Positions 1 through 8,493 of a DNA stretch of 42,958 bases are shown here, piece by piece (the stretch's first letter is position 1; the number at the start of each line of letters is the position of its first letter). This DNA comes from Phytophthora quininea (taxonomy: Eukaryota > Oomycota > Peronosporomycetes > Peronosporales > Peronosporaceae), in contig JAAVTG010000923.1 in assembly GCA_011947345.1 (NCBI GenBank), positions 1 through 42,958 of the forward strand, read 5' to 3'. A program made the position numbers and the translations under genes. Under the pieces are notes generated by a model that worked only from the letters and a program-made list of their open reading frames with translations, was not told the DNA's origin and did not search any database.

Positions 1-478
1 CCAGGAATTCTGGGACTCCGGCAGATCGGCCCACTTAACCAGATATTGAGTCCGTCCACGAGAGCGTCGCTTCTTCAGCAGCGCGGCAACCACGTAAATT
101 CGCTGACCTTGGTCGTCGTAGATCACTGGCGCCACTCGACGAATTGGACGGCCAACAAACTCTGGAGGGCAGCCAAAGGATAACTTTAGTTGGTCCACGT
201 TGAAGACGTTGTGTGAACGGAGCACCGTCGGTAGGATTAACTTGTAGGCGTTGGTTCCGATTCGCTTGGCAATCGGGAACGGCCCGATCCAGCGTGGGAG
301 CAGTTTGTTCTTGGTAGGATTTTGAGAAATGTCGTAGTCTGGAGATGACAGATTCTTGTTTAAAAGACTGGCACGGACGTAGACGAAATCAGTCGCAGAG
401 AAACTAGTATCCACTCGGTGCCGATCATAGAACTTCTTTGTCGCTCTTGAGCCTTGGCCAGTTGCTCCTTTGCGTGTA
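1..478 (-). CDS. Ty3/Gypsy integrase C-terminal region and start of chromodomain (partial)
   Basis: This is the continuation of the integrase polyprotein in a neighbouring frame and it runs off the window. The reading contains a basic segment ending in KLILP that precedes the linker DQLKLSFG, then VGRPIRRVAPVIYDD. It closes on YLVKWADLPESQNSW, which matches the chromodomain pattern YLVKWkgxPxxxxSWE. Chromodomains at the integrase C-terminus steer integration of chromoviruses towards particular chromatin. The call is secure at family level, but the end of the domain is not in the window. Confidence 0.75.
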
Positions 479-1456
479 CTATCGCCACTTGGCGATCCGC
501 GAAAATTGATTTTGGCTTGGTATAACCCAAAGCCGTGTCGGCGGCTGTCGACCAGTGTCAACTTCGATCGGAGCCTTGCCGGTAGAGGTGCTAACCAAAG
601 AAGCATGAGCAAACTCAATGCTAGGTAGTCGCTGTGACCAGTCATCTCCATAATTTGACACTGTGCAGCGTAGAGCATCCTCCAGCGTTCTTATCTGTCG
701 TTCACTCTGTCCATCGGCTTGCGCCCGATGAGCAACCGTCATGCGCAGCTGGACGTTAAGCGTTGACATCAATTCCTGCCACATCTGACTGAGGAATCTT
801 GGGTCACGGTCGGAGACGATCGATCGAGGTAGGCCGTGGATTACAATGATCTGATCGAAGATTTTTGCTATTTCCGCCGCATCCGCAGCCTTTCTCGTTG
901 GCAGATAGCGTGCACGCTTGCTAAGTCTGCACACAACCACACAGATCGCATCGAAGCCACCCGACTCCGGCAGCCCTGTCACTAAGTCCATTGAAACATC
1001 GACCCATGGCGCGTCTGGAATAGGTAAGGGCTGCAGTACGCCTCGTTTTCGATCTCCAGACTTGTTGCGCTGACAGGTCTCGCAGGTACGGACATAGTCT
1101 TCGACCGTCGAGCGCAACCTTGGCCACACGAAATCTTGTCGGACTGCCAGGTATGTACGCAAAACACCGGGGTGCGCTGCGGTGGCTTCATCATGATATT
1201 GCACGAGCACATCGAGTAGCAACTTGTCGTCACGGGGAAGTAAGACACGTCTTTCCCCGCCCGCACACACCACAATTAAGCCATTTTCCATTTGATATCG
1301 AGAATCGTCAGCTGTGCCGCGTTGAAGCTTACTCAAGAGCTGCTGGCATTCGGAATCCGTTGAGTATAATTCCTTAATTCGTGTAGCGAAAGCTGGATCT
1401 GGTTCGGTCACGAGCACTGCACTGGACTGGATCGGTCTAGAGAGTATGTCAGCCAC
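479..1456 (-). CDS. Ty3/Gypsy integrase core
   Basis: This 325-residue reading begins with ADILSRP, the usual end of the RNase H/start of integrase linker. It then shows the HHCC zinc-binding module: histidines near residues 88 and 94 (in HDEATAAHPG) and CETC near 127. The catalytic triad is visible as D in VSMDLVTGLP (about 154), D in IVSDRDPRFLSQMW (about 216) and E in SDGQSERQIRTLEDAL-type context (about 250). It inserts the cDNA into the genome. The reading continues into the chromodomain segment after a frame change near position 480. Confidence 0.88.
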   Translation of the reverse strand: MADILSRPIQSSAVLVTEPDPAFATRIKELYSTDSECQQLLSKLQRGTADDSRYQMENGLIVVCAGGERRVLLPRDDKLLLDVLVQYHDEATAAHPGVLRTYLAVRQDFVWPRLRSTVEDYVRTCETCQRNKSGDRKRGVLQPLPIPDAPWVDVSMDLVTGLPESGGFDAICVVVCRLSKRARYLPTRKAADAAEIAKIFDQIIVIHGLPRSIVSDRDPRFLSQMWQELMSTLNVQLRMTVAHRAQADGQSERQIRTLEDALRCTVSNYGDDWSQRLPSIEFAHASLVSTSTGKAPIEVDTGRQPPTRLWVIPSQNQFSRIAKWR

Positions 1457-1460
1457 GACG

Positions 1461-1784
1461 TTAGTCCTCCCGCGCGATGATGAACTTCGAATGTAAATTG
1501 TCCAAACAAATCAAACCACCGCAAAAGCTTTGGTGAGGGTTGCTTCTTTGTGAAGAACCACTTGCACGCGATACTGTCGGTGTATACCGTGAACTTGCTA
1601 CCCAGTAGATACGGCCGCCACTTCTCAAGCAGAATTTGATGGCGAATAATTCCTTTTCGTGTGCAGGCCATCGGCGCTCCGTGTCACTTAGTTTGCGGCT
1701 CAGATATGCCACGGGATGTTCACCGGACGGGTGAATTTGGCTTAGCACTCCACCCGCAGCAACATCGGAAGCGTCCGTCGTCAA
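1461..1784 (-). CDS. Ty3/Gypsy RNase H domain (frame-broken)
   Basis: The reading opens with MTTDASDVAAGGVLSQ, the first catalytic aspartate region of Ty3/Gypsy RNase H. It continues through HPVAYLSRKLSDTERRW and the conserved Glu-containing HEKELFAI. A frame change near 1620 moves the domain to a neighbouring minus-strand reading (1408-1671) containing FTVYTDSIACKWF and FEVHHRAGG, the remaining RNase H motifs. It degrades the RNA strand during reverse transcription. The frame break may be an inherited mutation or a sequencing indel; I cannot tell which. Confidence 0.8.
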   Translation of the reverse strand: MTTDASDVAAGGVLSQIHPSGEHPVAYLSRKLSDTERRWPAHEKELFAIKFCLRSGGRIYWVASSRYTPTVSRASGSSQRSNPHQSFCGGLICLDNLHSKFIIARED

Positions 1785-1841
1785 AAAATTGCCGGGTGAA
1801 GTCCGGAAGTCGCAGGACTGGTGAACGCTGTAGCATCTCTT

Positions 1842-2588
1842 TTACGCGCTCGAACGCAGTTGTGTGCAATGCTCCCCACCTCCAGTTGTTAGATTTCTTA
1901 AGCAACTCCGAGAGAGGTTGTACCAGCTCAGCGTAGGCAGGAAGGAAGCGTCGGTAATAGCCACATAGGCCCAAAAGCGCTGGAGGTCGCGCCGATTTCG
2001 TGGAGCCTGCAGTTCTTGCATGGCTGCCGTTTTTGCAGGATCCAGCGTGATAGTCGACTCTGAAATGCGATGGCCCAGAAATGTAATAGCTGACTGCGCC
2101 CAGGTGCACTTTTGGGGGTTTGCAAACAGCTCCGCCGAGCGCAATGCATTCAGTACTGCGCGTAGATGTTCAACATGTTCATCGAGAGACTGCGAAAACA
2201 CGCAAATATCGTCGAGATATACAACACAGAATCGCGAAAAATGCGAATTGCCGAAAATGTACCGCATCAATCTGGTCCACGATCCAGGCATACCTGCCAA
2301 ACCCATTGGTGCGACGACCCACTGAAACAATTCACCATCTGCCTGAAATGCAGTGAGTGAACGGGAATTCTGCTTAAGCCGCATCTGATGATATCCTGAC
2401 GTTAGATCCAGAGTGCTGTACACACTAGCACCTTGAAGAGCATCCAAAATATCATCAACCCGCGGCAGGGGCACCCGAGGCACGATTGTCTGCGAATTCA
2501 GGTATCGGTAATCGATCACCCACCGGACCGGGTGGGTGATGTCACCATTACGGATCCAATCCACTTTACGCACGCTGGCGCCGGTCAC
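1842..2588 (-). CDS. Ty3/Gypsy reverse transcriptase, palm and fingers
   Basis: The 248-residue reading contains RWVIDYRYLNSQT, LDLTSGYHQM (first catalytic Asp block), FQWVVAPMGLAGMPG, and YLDDICVFSQS, which supplies the other two catalytic aspartates. FLGHRIS marks the end of the palm/thumb. The sequence is normal for the family. The frame change from the preceding reading lies at the T-run 2596-2600, where one extra base would join VPK directly to the next segment. This is typical of a homopolymer undercount. The distal part (1720-2109) continues in another frame with LGLCGYYRRFLPAYAELVQPL, the RT connection region. Confidence 0.88.
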   Translation of the reverse strand: MTGASVRKVDWIRNGDITHPVRWVIDYRYLNSQTIVPRVPLPRVDDILDALQGASVYSTLDLTSGYHQMRLKQNSRSLTAFQADGELFQWVVAPMGLAGMPGSWTRLMRYIFGNSHFSRFCVVYLDDICVFSQSLDEHVEHLRAVLNALRSAELFANPQKCTWAQSAITFLGHRISESTITLDPAKTAAMQELQAPRNRRDLQRFWAYVAITDASFLPTLSWYNLSRSCLRNLTTGGGEHCTQLRSSA

Positions 2589-3301
2589 GGGGTCCTTTTT
2601 GGCACTGCAAAGATACTAGACGTCCAAGGCGAGTTGGACTGCTCGATCCACCCTTTTCGAAGCAGGTCCTCCACATAATTGCTTAGTGCCTCCCGTTCCA
2701 CGGGTGAGTGGCGAAATGGTGCCCTGGCAGCCGGAATTGCGTCAGCTCGTAGTGTTACTTCGTGCTCCACTTCACGTTCCGGAGGCAGCACGTCTGGCAG
2801 ACTGTCCGGCAGCACATCGCTAAATTCCTCCAATAAGACCCGGATAACCGCTGGTGTTGATCTGCGTCCGGGTGTCGCAGCGATGTCCACGCGATAGACT
2901 TCAGCATATTCATCGGCTAACAGGCGGCGACGGAACTCCTGGAAGGTGGCCTCGCTGACGGACGCTTCAGCGAGCTCCGGGATAGCTTGTGGCGCGTTGT
3001 CGGGGCTGTCCGCAGCTTCGGGGAATGAGATCTGCTGATCGGCCCAATCGATCACAGGATTGCACTGCTCTAGCCACGGGCGACCCAAAATTCCGTCGTA
3101 TTCGTACGTCATTGGCCAAAAAATAAACGGGACGCGAGCAATCACCGAATCACAGTCAACGTTCAACTCGCAGGAAGGAACCAACCGCTGCTGGGTGCCG
3201 CCATCAAATCCTCGCGCGACCACCTGGATGATCTTCATATGCGATGTGTCCATGACGCCGTCCTTCAGAATGCAATGCGAGGCGCCCGAGTCAATCAACA
3301 T
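2585..3301 (-). CDS. Ty3/Gypsy aspartic protease and N-terminal RT
   Basis: The reading starts at MLIDSGASHCIL, the active-site motif of a retropepsin (DSGAS variant of DTGA/S). The flap region and ILGRPWLEQCNPVIDW, the conserved second half, follow. The C-terminal part (VEHEVTLRADAIPAARAPF and IEQSNSPWTSSIFAVPK) is the N-terminal block of reverse transcriptase. Protease therefore precedes RT without a separate gene. The upstream end joins gag by a frame change between 3301 and 3325. Confidence 0.82.
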   Translation of the reverse strand: MLIDSGASHCILKDGVMDTSHMKIIQVVARGFDGGTQQRLVPSCELNVDCDSVIARVPFIFWPMTYEYDGILGRPWLEQCNPVIDWADQQISFPEAADSPDNAPQAIPELAEASVSEATFQEFRRRLLADEYAEVYRVDIAATPGRRSTPAVIRVLLEEFSDVLPDSLPDVLPPEREVEHEVTLRADAIPAARAPFRHSPVEREALSNYVEDLLRKGWIEQSNSPWTSSIFAVPKRTP

Positions 3302-3324
3302 ACGGTACTTCTTGTCCGCAATTG

Positions 3325-4371
3325 CTACTGTCTTGATAAAGGGGTGCTCGAATCAACTGACACCGTCGAGAGCTCCATGATCTCGATAGAGGAGGTGTCA
3401 GAAGTTGTAGGAGATTCTTCCGTTGTGGGCTCGACAGACACTCCACTTACGTCCGCCGAGCCACGCCATTTCCCTGTCCAGAGTTGCTTCTGCGCGGACA
3501 GTTGGCAATACGATGCCCCCTTTTTGCAGTAGAAGCACAGATTTTGTTCGCGACACTGGCGCTTGTCAATTCTACGGCCGTCCATCACAGAGAGATCCAT
3601 CGGAGTAGGTGTCTCGGTGGCCGGGGAAGCTACACCTTGCGGAGGTTGTGCTTGGGTCGCGTGCCGGTCGGCAAAGTGAGTGCGTTCGTAAGCCTGTGCG
3701 GCCGCGATTGCACTAGCAAGGGTGCCACAGCGCAAATACATGACCTCCATTTTGGTCTCGGATTTGAGGCCCTCACAAAAATGGTCCACCTGGTCCAGCG
3801 GGTGCATGCCATGGATTTGAGCCATGAGGCGTCTGAAGTCTTTGACGTAGTCATCTACGGAGCCATGTTGCACACATTGGCGAAGCTCAGCACGCAGCCG
3901 GAATTGCTGGTCCGGGGGCACGAATTCTGCCACCAACGCGGCGTGCAGTTCGTCCAGAGTAGAATAGGTCACCTGCTCCACCATCACTTTTGCGTGATAC
4001 CATGACGCGGCGCCGTCACGGAAGTTGGCAGCAAGCATCGCCACCACGCGTGGACCGTTATGGGGATTTGTGAAGTCGATGCACTTCCCTTGCATGAAGA
4101 GCTTCGCTCTGAATATGAACTCCTCAACCGATTCGTGCGGATGGCCGTGGTATGTAGGCATACTGACGCCCTCGATCTTGTGCTCGCGCTGTGCAGCATG
4201 TGCCTGCAGCTGCTGCTGCACTTGCTGTTGATACCCTTGTAGGTACGATTGGAAATCTTGATAGATCTGAGCATTTTGCTGGCTCAGGCCTGCCGCAATG
4301 TGCTCGATCGCTTGCATGAACTGATCGGTTTGGATGCCTCCAGTGTGGTGGTCCATATTGGCATCAGCCAT
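3325..4371 (-). CDS. Ty3/Gypsy Gag capsid-nucleocapsid protein
   Basis: The 348-residue reading has a Gln-rich N-terminus (residues about 25-65). A retrotransposon gag domain follows, with hallmarks VEEFIFRAKLFMQG, ASWYHAKVM, LVAEFVPPDQQFRLRAELR and SVDDYVKDFRRLM. Near residue 282 it enters a zinc-knuckle region, CFYCKK. The His and last Cys of the CX2CX4HX4C knuckle appear in the neighbouring frame just after an A/G homopolymer, so a frame slip interrupts the knuckle here. Gag packages the element RNA into virus-like particles. Confidence 0.85.
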   Translation of the reverse strand: MADANMDHHTGGIQTDQFMQAIEHIAAGLSQQNAQIYQDFQSYLQGYQQQVQQQLQAHAAQREHKIEGVSMPTYHGHPHESVEEFIFRAKLFMQGKCIDFTNPHNGPRVVAMLAANFRDGAASWYHAKVMVEQVTYSTLDELHAALVAEFVPPDQQFRLRAELRQCVQHGSVDDYVKDFRRLMAQIHGMHPLDQVDHFCEGLKSETKMEVMYLRCGTLASAIAAAQAYERTHFADRHATQAQPPQGVASPATETPTPMDLSVMDGRRIDKRQCREQNLCFYCKKGASYCQLSAQKQLWTGKWRGSADVSGVSVEPTTEESPTTSDTSSIEIMELSTVSVDSSTPLSRQ

Positions 4372-4483
4372 TTTACACGTCGAAGTTGAAGTTGAAGCAC
4401 CCTGATTGGACGAAAATCAGAAATCCGCCCAGCGGATTGGTCGACAGTCACGCACACTTGGGGATACCCGGTAGCCCAAACTA

Positions 4484-4898
4484 TGTGACTTCTCGGAAGT
4501 CGGACGTTGAAGGGAGCAGTGACAACTAGTCACCCGAAGAACCGAAGCAGAGGACGAAGACGAAGACGAAGAGCTCTCTCCCTCGCGAAGCAAGTGCTAC
4601 CAATTGTAATGGCACTTAAGCAGATGACAGAAAATTGCAGACTGATGAATTCAACTGAGACTCTTCGAGCTAGCCTACCTCTAGCTGTGTGTGTCCCGGG
4701 CTGATGTGTAGCAAATGCAGGAGAACGAAGATCGGCTTCCCAATGACGAGTTGTCTGCTGTCTGTTGCCGAGTGGCTGCGCAACCTCCACGTCGTCGCTC
4801 CAGCCTCGGCGCCAAGCTGACGAAGGCTCGGCCCTTCGTACGCGGAGATTCATTGGGTCACCGCTGGAATGATGCAGTCGTCGTGGACATTACACACA
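4484..4898 (-). repeat. Candidate 5' LTR of the Ty3/Gypsy element
   Basis: The 415-bp stretch lies upstream of gag. It reads TGTGAC at its left end and ATTACACA at its right end in plus orientation, so it has the TG...CA boundaries and short inverted ends expected of an LTR. It has no credible gene and contains a short GACGAA-rich tract near 4551-4577. The second LTR is outside the window, so identity between LTRs cannot be checked. The right boundary coincides with the start of homology between the two pectate lyase units, which independently supports an insertion junction here. Confidence 0.45.
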
Positions 4899-5610
4899 TG
4901 GATCTACGGCGAGAGGGCGTCGTGTCGTGGCTCAGCAATACTAGTTTACAGCAATTACTTGACCATACTAGCTGGGCAAAGATGCAGCCGTCTCAGCACG
5001 ACGGACAGAGAGAAGCGCCGAGTTGGTAGTTGTGAAGATTCGCTCGGAGCGGTCACCACGCCGTTCGTTTGGTCTTTTTGGTGTTTGACGCCGAGTTTGT
5101 GTCCGCGAGTTTGTGGGCTTGAGTAGTCGCCATCTGGTGCAGATCACTACAGCACCGATTGACAGGTGCTGGGAGATATCTTACACAGCAGCAACCTGTC
5201 AGGTGACCGACCCGAAAAAGCGCTCACGCTCGGATCCTCGATCGATTGATCGACGCGTCGTACGGACGAACAGAGCAGGCGATCGAAACCAACACAGTGG
5301 GGTAAGGCAAGCAAGGCGATCAAGGCAAGCCTTTGCGGACGACCATGCGGAGCGGTGGCGGTGGCGGTGGTCAACTCCTCTGCGGCATCTGGCTTCGCGG
5401 ACGAGTCTCGTCGACCACCACGACAGGATGTGCGTCCGTCCACGACAATCGATGCGCTGCTCGCTTGTTGCCGTTGCAGTGGCACGCTTCGTCGACTGCT
5501 CTGCTTCCGTGACGACGACGCCACTGCCGCCTGCTGCTGCTGCTGGGGACCTCTTCATCGCCACACTGTTCGCTCAGTTGATGCGGCAACAGGAGTGCCA
5601 TGACCCAACG

Positions 5611-5649
5611 GCCAACAGCAACAGCCAACAGCAACAGCCAACAGCAACA
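5611..5649 (+). repeat. Three tandem 13-bp repeats in the lyase upstream region
   Basis: The unit gccaacagcaaca occurs three times in a row without mismatch, about 30 bp before the putative transcription start. Its role is unknown; it may be a simple repeat in promoter DNA. Confidence 0.85.
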
Positions 5650-5678
5650 GCCCAAACCAAAACGCAGACCCGCACCAC

Positions 5679-5694
5679 TCTCATTGTTCAATTC
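5679..5694 (+). promoter_or_regulatory. Oomycete initiator (Inr-like) element, lyase copy A
   Basis: TCTCATTGTTCAATTC matches the published oomycete core promoter consensus GCTCATTYYNCAWTTT at about 13 of 16 positions. It lies 65 bp upstream of the lyase ATG, a normal distance for a short 5' leader. This supports plus-strand transcription from here and selection of the ATG at 5759. Upstream long open frames are therefore unlikely to be coding. Confidence 0.6.
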
Positions 5695-5758
5695 GCGCTC
5701 CCGCAGCAAGCTACCAGCAGCAACTACTCCAACTACTACCCCACCAACCACTCCAGCC

Positions 5759-6541
5759 ATGGTCAACGCCTTCTCCGCCGTCGCCGTCGCGCTCGTCGCC
5801 ACCTCGGCCGTCGCCAATGCCGCCTCCATGCGCTCTGAGGCCGCCGCCATGCCCTCGGGTTCGTGGCCCTCCAGCAAGGGAACCGTCGCGTACTCCAAGC
5901 CGTACACCGTCAAGAAGGGCGAGGTCTTCGACGGCGGCATGAAGACGTACGAGCGGTCCGACATCAAGTGCGGCGAGCAGAAGGAGAGCGGCAAGGACAC
6001 GACCGTGTTCCTCGTGGAGGCCGGTGGCACCTCAAGAACGTGATCATCGGCAAGAACCAAATGGAGGGCGTCCACTGCGAGCAGAGCGGCTGCACGATCC
6101 AGAACGTGTGGTGGGACGACGTGCGAGGACGCGCTGAGCATCAAGGGCGGGTCGGCCAGCAGCGTGTCCAAGGTGATCGGCGGCGGCGCACGCAAGGCCG
6201 AGGACAAGGTGGTGCAGCACAACGGCCTGGGCACCGTCACCATCGAGGGCTTCTACGCCGAGGACTTCGGCAAGCTCTACCGCTCGTGCGGCACGTGCGG
6301 CGGCAAGTCGCGCAAGGTGAGCGTCAAGAACGTGTACGCCGTGAACGGCAAGAAGAGCCTCGTGACGGTGAACAAGAACTGGGGCGACCAGGCCACCATC
6401 GAGAACGTCAAGATCAAGGGCAAGAAGATCGACGTGTGCGCGTGGTCGCAGGGCTCCACGTCGGGCGAGCCCAAGGAGCTGGGCGCCGGTCCGTCGGGCT
6501 CGCTCTGCCAGTACTCCACCAGCACCGTCACCTACGCGTAA
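5759..6541 (+). pseudogene. Secreted pectate lyase, PL3 family, copy A (two indels)
   Basis: A signal peptide (MVNAFSAVAVALVATSAVANA) is followed by a compact PL3 lyase of about 260 residues. Recognisable blocks are [31 protein letters not shown] and VWWDDV followed in another frame by [12 protein letters not shown]3 enzymes cleave de-esterified pectin by beta-elimination in the plant wall and need calcium. Copy A has lost one C near 6030 (cac|ctc, three Cs in copy B) and two bases at 6121-6124, where GTGTGC is expected and GTGC is present. The two losses sum to three, so the frame returns, but a TGA at 6041-6043 lies in the shifted segment. As written, it encodes only 94 residues. The one-base loss could be a sequencing error; the two-base loss is shared with copy B. 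Confidence 0.85.
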
Positions 6542-6704
6542 GGCGTGCGCGACCTCGCGATCTCTGTGGTCATTTTACTCTGCCGCCGGCTCTTGTGCGA
6601 GTCGAGTGTGTTCTGTTGGTCGGTTTGCAGTCGGTTTGCAGTAGTCCCTCCTTCGTGTCGTGGTTGAATCGTTTATTCGGAATCGAAATAGAAAGCTAGA
6701 TGTT

Positions 6705-6755
6705 TGGAACTCATGACTCATGTTTGGGACTCATGCTTGGAACTCATGCTTGGAA
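6705..6755 (+). repeat. Degenerate short tandem repeat (GGAACTCATG family), copy A
   Basis: Variants of ttggaactcatg / ttgggactcatg / cttggaactcatg recur three to four times just 3' of the lyase gene. The same block is present in copy B at about 9441-9491. No function can be assigned. Confidence 0.7.
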
Positions 6756-6875
6756 ACGCTCTCATCTATTAAATAACGTTGGTACTTTTACTTTGAGCTC
6801 ACGTACATGTAGCGTCCTGTCGACTACCGAAATGCTGGCAAACGAGCAGCTGATGCGGCCTATTAGGTCAAAAGC

Positions 6876-6984
6876 ACGCTAGCCACGACGCAAAGGTATT
6901 ATCAATACAGACGTTTCTTGCATCAATCAATACGTTTGCGTCGTGGCTAGCGTATTATAGTGCGATTGATGCAAGAAACGTCTG
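6876..6984. repeat. Interleaved inverted repeats (ABA'B'), copy A
   Basis: Arm A, acgctagccacgacgcaaa (6876-6894), is perfectly complementary to 6935-6953 (19 bp). Arm B (6908-6928, starting cagacgtttcttg) is perfectly complementary to 6964-6984 (21 bp). The order is A, B, A', B', so the two hairpins cannot be nested; as RNA they would form a pseudoknot. It sits about 340 bp downstream of the lyase stop codon and recurs intact in copy B. Confidence 0.9.
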
Positions 6985-7538
6985 CACCCCTGAACCAAGG
7001 TCTTTCCTCGTCCACTGCATTAACGGCAGGACAGGACGCATTTGAGGTCGGGCCCACTTGACTTGACAGAGGTGCGAGTTCTTCGAGCAGCAAATCGCGG
7101 CGGACGGCGGCGCACCTTCTCGCAGTCCTGCTGTTTTGCTAGTCACGCCGCCATGCCAGCGTAGTGACTGCGGTAGTCATCGCCGATCTCAACCATGCGT
7201 TCGGTCGTCATTTAGTCGCTCGACCACCGCAGCTATCCATGGGATTAAGGCCAAACAAATTAATTGGCCAGGGCTGATCGATCTTGCGAGTGTTGCCGTC
7301 GGCCAGCCAGCACGGTGTGGTGTGTGATGCGACTGCAGGCGGTCGATGGCTGAAGTAGCCGCCGTGGTGGTGGATCTCGATCGGCCGTTGCAGGCATCGA
7401 CGCCAAAGAGAAAGCGGGCGACGCTCCTCGCGTGCGTCGGGTGCAACCTTGCTCTGCGCGCCAGACGGTCGAGGAGTCCATTTCTGCTGCCGCTCAAAAC
7501 ACGAATCGTGTAGCACGACAAATCCTAGCGCCAGGAGG

Positions 7539-7629
7539 ATCAATCGATCGCTGCCTCCAGGGACGCAACGCTCGACACAAACTGCCTGGCACGCTGAGTC
7601 GCAACAGGTAAGGCCTATTCCCCTTGAAG
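7539..7629. other. 91-bp spacer between the two tandem units
   Basis: This is the only DNA between the homologous units and it is not found again in the window. No gene, repeat or regulatory site is recognisable. It marks the duplication junction; no microhomology longer than a few bases was obvious at its ends. Confidence 0.7.
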
Positions 7630-8344
7630 CACATGGATCTACGGCGAGAGGGCGTCGTGTCGTGGCTCAGCAATACTAGTTTACAGCAATTACTTGACCA
7701 TACTAGCTGGGCAAAGATGCAGCCGTCTCAGCACGACGGACAGAGAGAAGCGCCGAGTTGGTAGTTGTGAAGATTCGCTCGGAGTCACCACGCCGTTCGT
7801 TTGGTCTTTTGGTGTTTGACGCCGAGTTTGTGTCCGCGAGTTTGTGGGCTTGGAGTAGTCGCCACCTGGTGCAGATCACTACAGCACCGATTGACAGGTG
7901 CTGGGAGATATCTTACACAGCAGCAACCTGTCAGGTGACCGACCCGAAAAAGCGCTCTCACGCTCGGATCCTCGATCGATTGATCGACGCGTCGTATGGA
8001 CGAACAGAGCAGGCGATCGAAACCAACACAGTGGGGTAAGGCAAGCAAGGCGATCAAGGCAAGCCTTTGCGGACGACCATGCGGAGCGGTGGCGGTGGCG
8101 GTGGTCAACTCCTCTGCGGCATCTGGCTTCGCGGACGAGTCTCGTCGACCACCACGACAGGATGTGCGTCCGTCCACGACAATCGATGCGCTGCTCGCTT
8201 GTTGCCGTTGCAGTGGCACGCTTCGTCGATTGCTCTGCTTCCGTGACGACGACGCCACTGCCGCCTGCTGCTGCTGCTGGGGACCTCTTCATCGCCACAC
8301 TGTTCGCTCAGTTGATGCGGCAACAGGAGTGCCATGACCCAACG

Positions 8345-8383
8345 GCCAACAGCAACAGCCAACAGCAACAGCCAACAGCAACA
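8345..8383 (+). repeat. Three tandem 13-bp repeats, copy B
   Basis: Same gccaacagcaaca triplet array as in copy A, again just before the initiator. It shows no length change between copies. Confidence 0.8.
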
Positions 8384-8412
8384 GCCCAAACCAAAACGCA
8401 GACCCGCACCAC

Positions 8413-8428
8413 TCTCATTGTTCAATTC
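8413..8428 (+). promoter_or_regulatory. Oomycete initiator (Inr-like) element, lyase copy B
   Basis: Identical 16-mer to the one in copy A, 66 bp before the ATG at 8494 (copy B has one extra C between them). It matches the oomycete Inr consensus at about 13 of 16 positions. Confidence 0.6.
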
Positions 8429-8493
8429 GCGCTCCCCGCAGCAAGCTACCAGCAGCAACTACTCCAACTACTACCCCACCAACCACTCCAGCC

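Larger units (their letters stand above)
1..4898 (-). mobile_element. Ty3/Gypsy LTR retrotransposon (chromovirus type), truncated by the window edge
   Basis: Read on the minus strand, this stretch carries gag, aspartic protease, reverse transcriptase, RNase H, integrase and the start of a chromodomain in Ty3/Gypsy order. The 3' LTR and the end of the chromodomain lie outside the window. The coding region is split over several frames, and at least one break (T-run 2596-2600, inside RT) is at a homopolymer that reads one base short. The interruption may therefore be partly a sequence error. A candidate 5' LTR is at 4484-4898. I could not recognise a tRNA primer-binding site between it and gag. 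The element abuts the left end of the pectate lyase repeat unit. Confidence 0.9.
4895..7538 (+). repeat. Tandem duplication unit, copy A (pectate lyase unit)
   Basis: The segment matches 7630-10274 almost base for base, with a constant offset of about 2735. Homology starts at cacatggatctacgg and ends at ccaggagg. The differences I saw are a handful of small indels (near 5046, 5086, 5127, 5228, 5701 and 6030) and a few substitutions. The unit contains about 860 bp upstream of the lyase, the gene, and about 1 kb of downstream non-coding DNA. Such high identity in non-coding parts implies a very recent duplication or ongoing gene conversion. Confidence 0.95.

Noticed and set aside
4530..4853. 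Open frame in the LTR region
   Set aside because: Arg/Ser-rich shadow of a GACGAA-rich tract; the TG...CA boundaries and position before gag fit LTR DNA better.
5113..5838. Plus-strand open frames upstream of the lyase ATG
   Set aside because: They precede or overlap the initiator element, contain the 13-bp repeats translated as Gln/Asn/Thr runs, and lack any domain.
5371..6243. Long minus-strand open frame (290 codons) over the lyase gene, and its copy at 8446-8979
   Set aside because: It is antisense to the lyase in GC-rich third-position-biased DNA and has low-complexity Val/Leu/Ala content without motifs. The plus-strand signal peptide and PL3 blocks explain the region.
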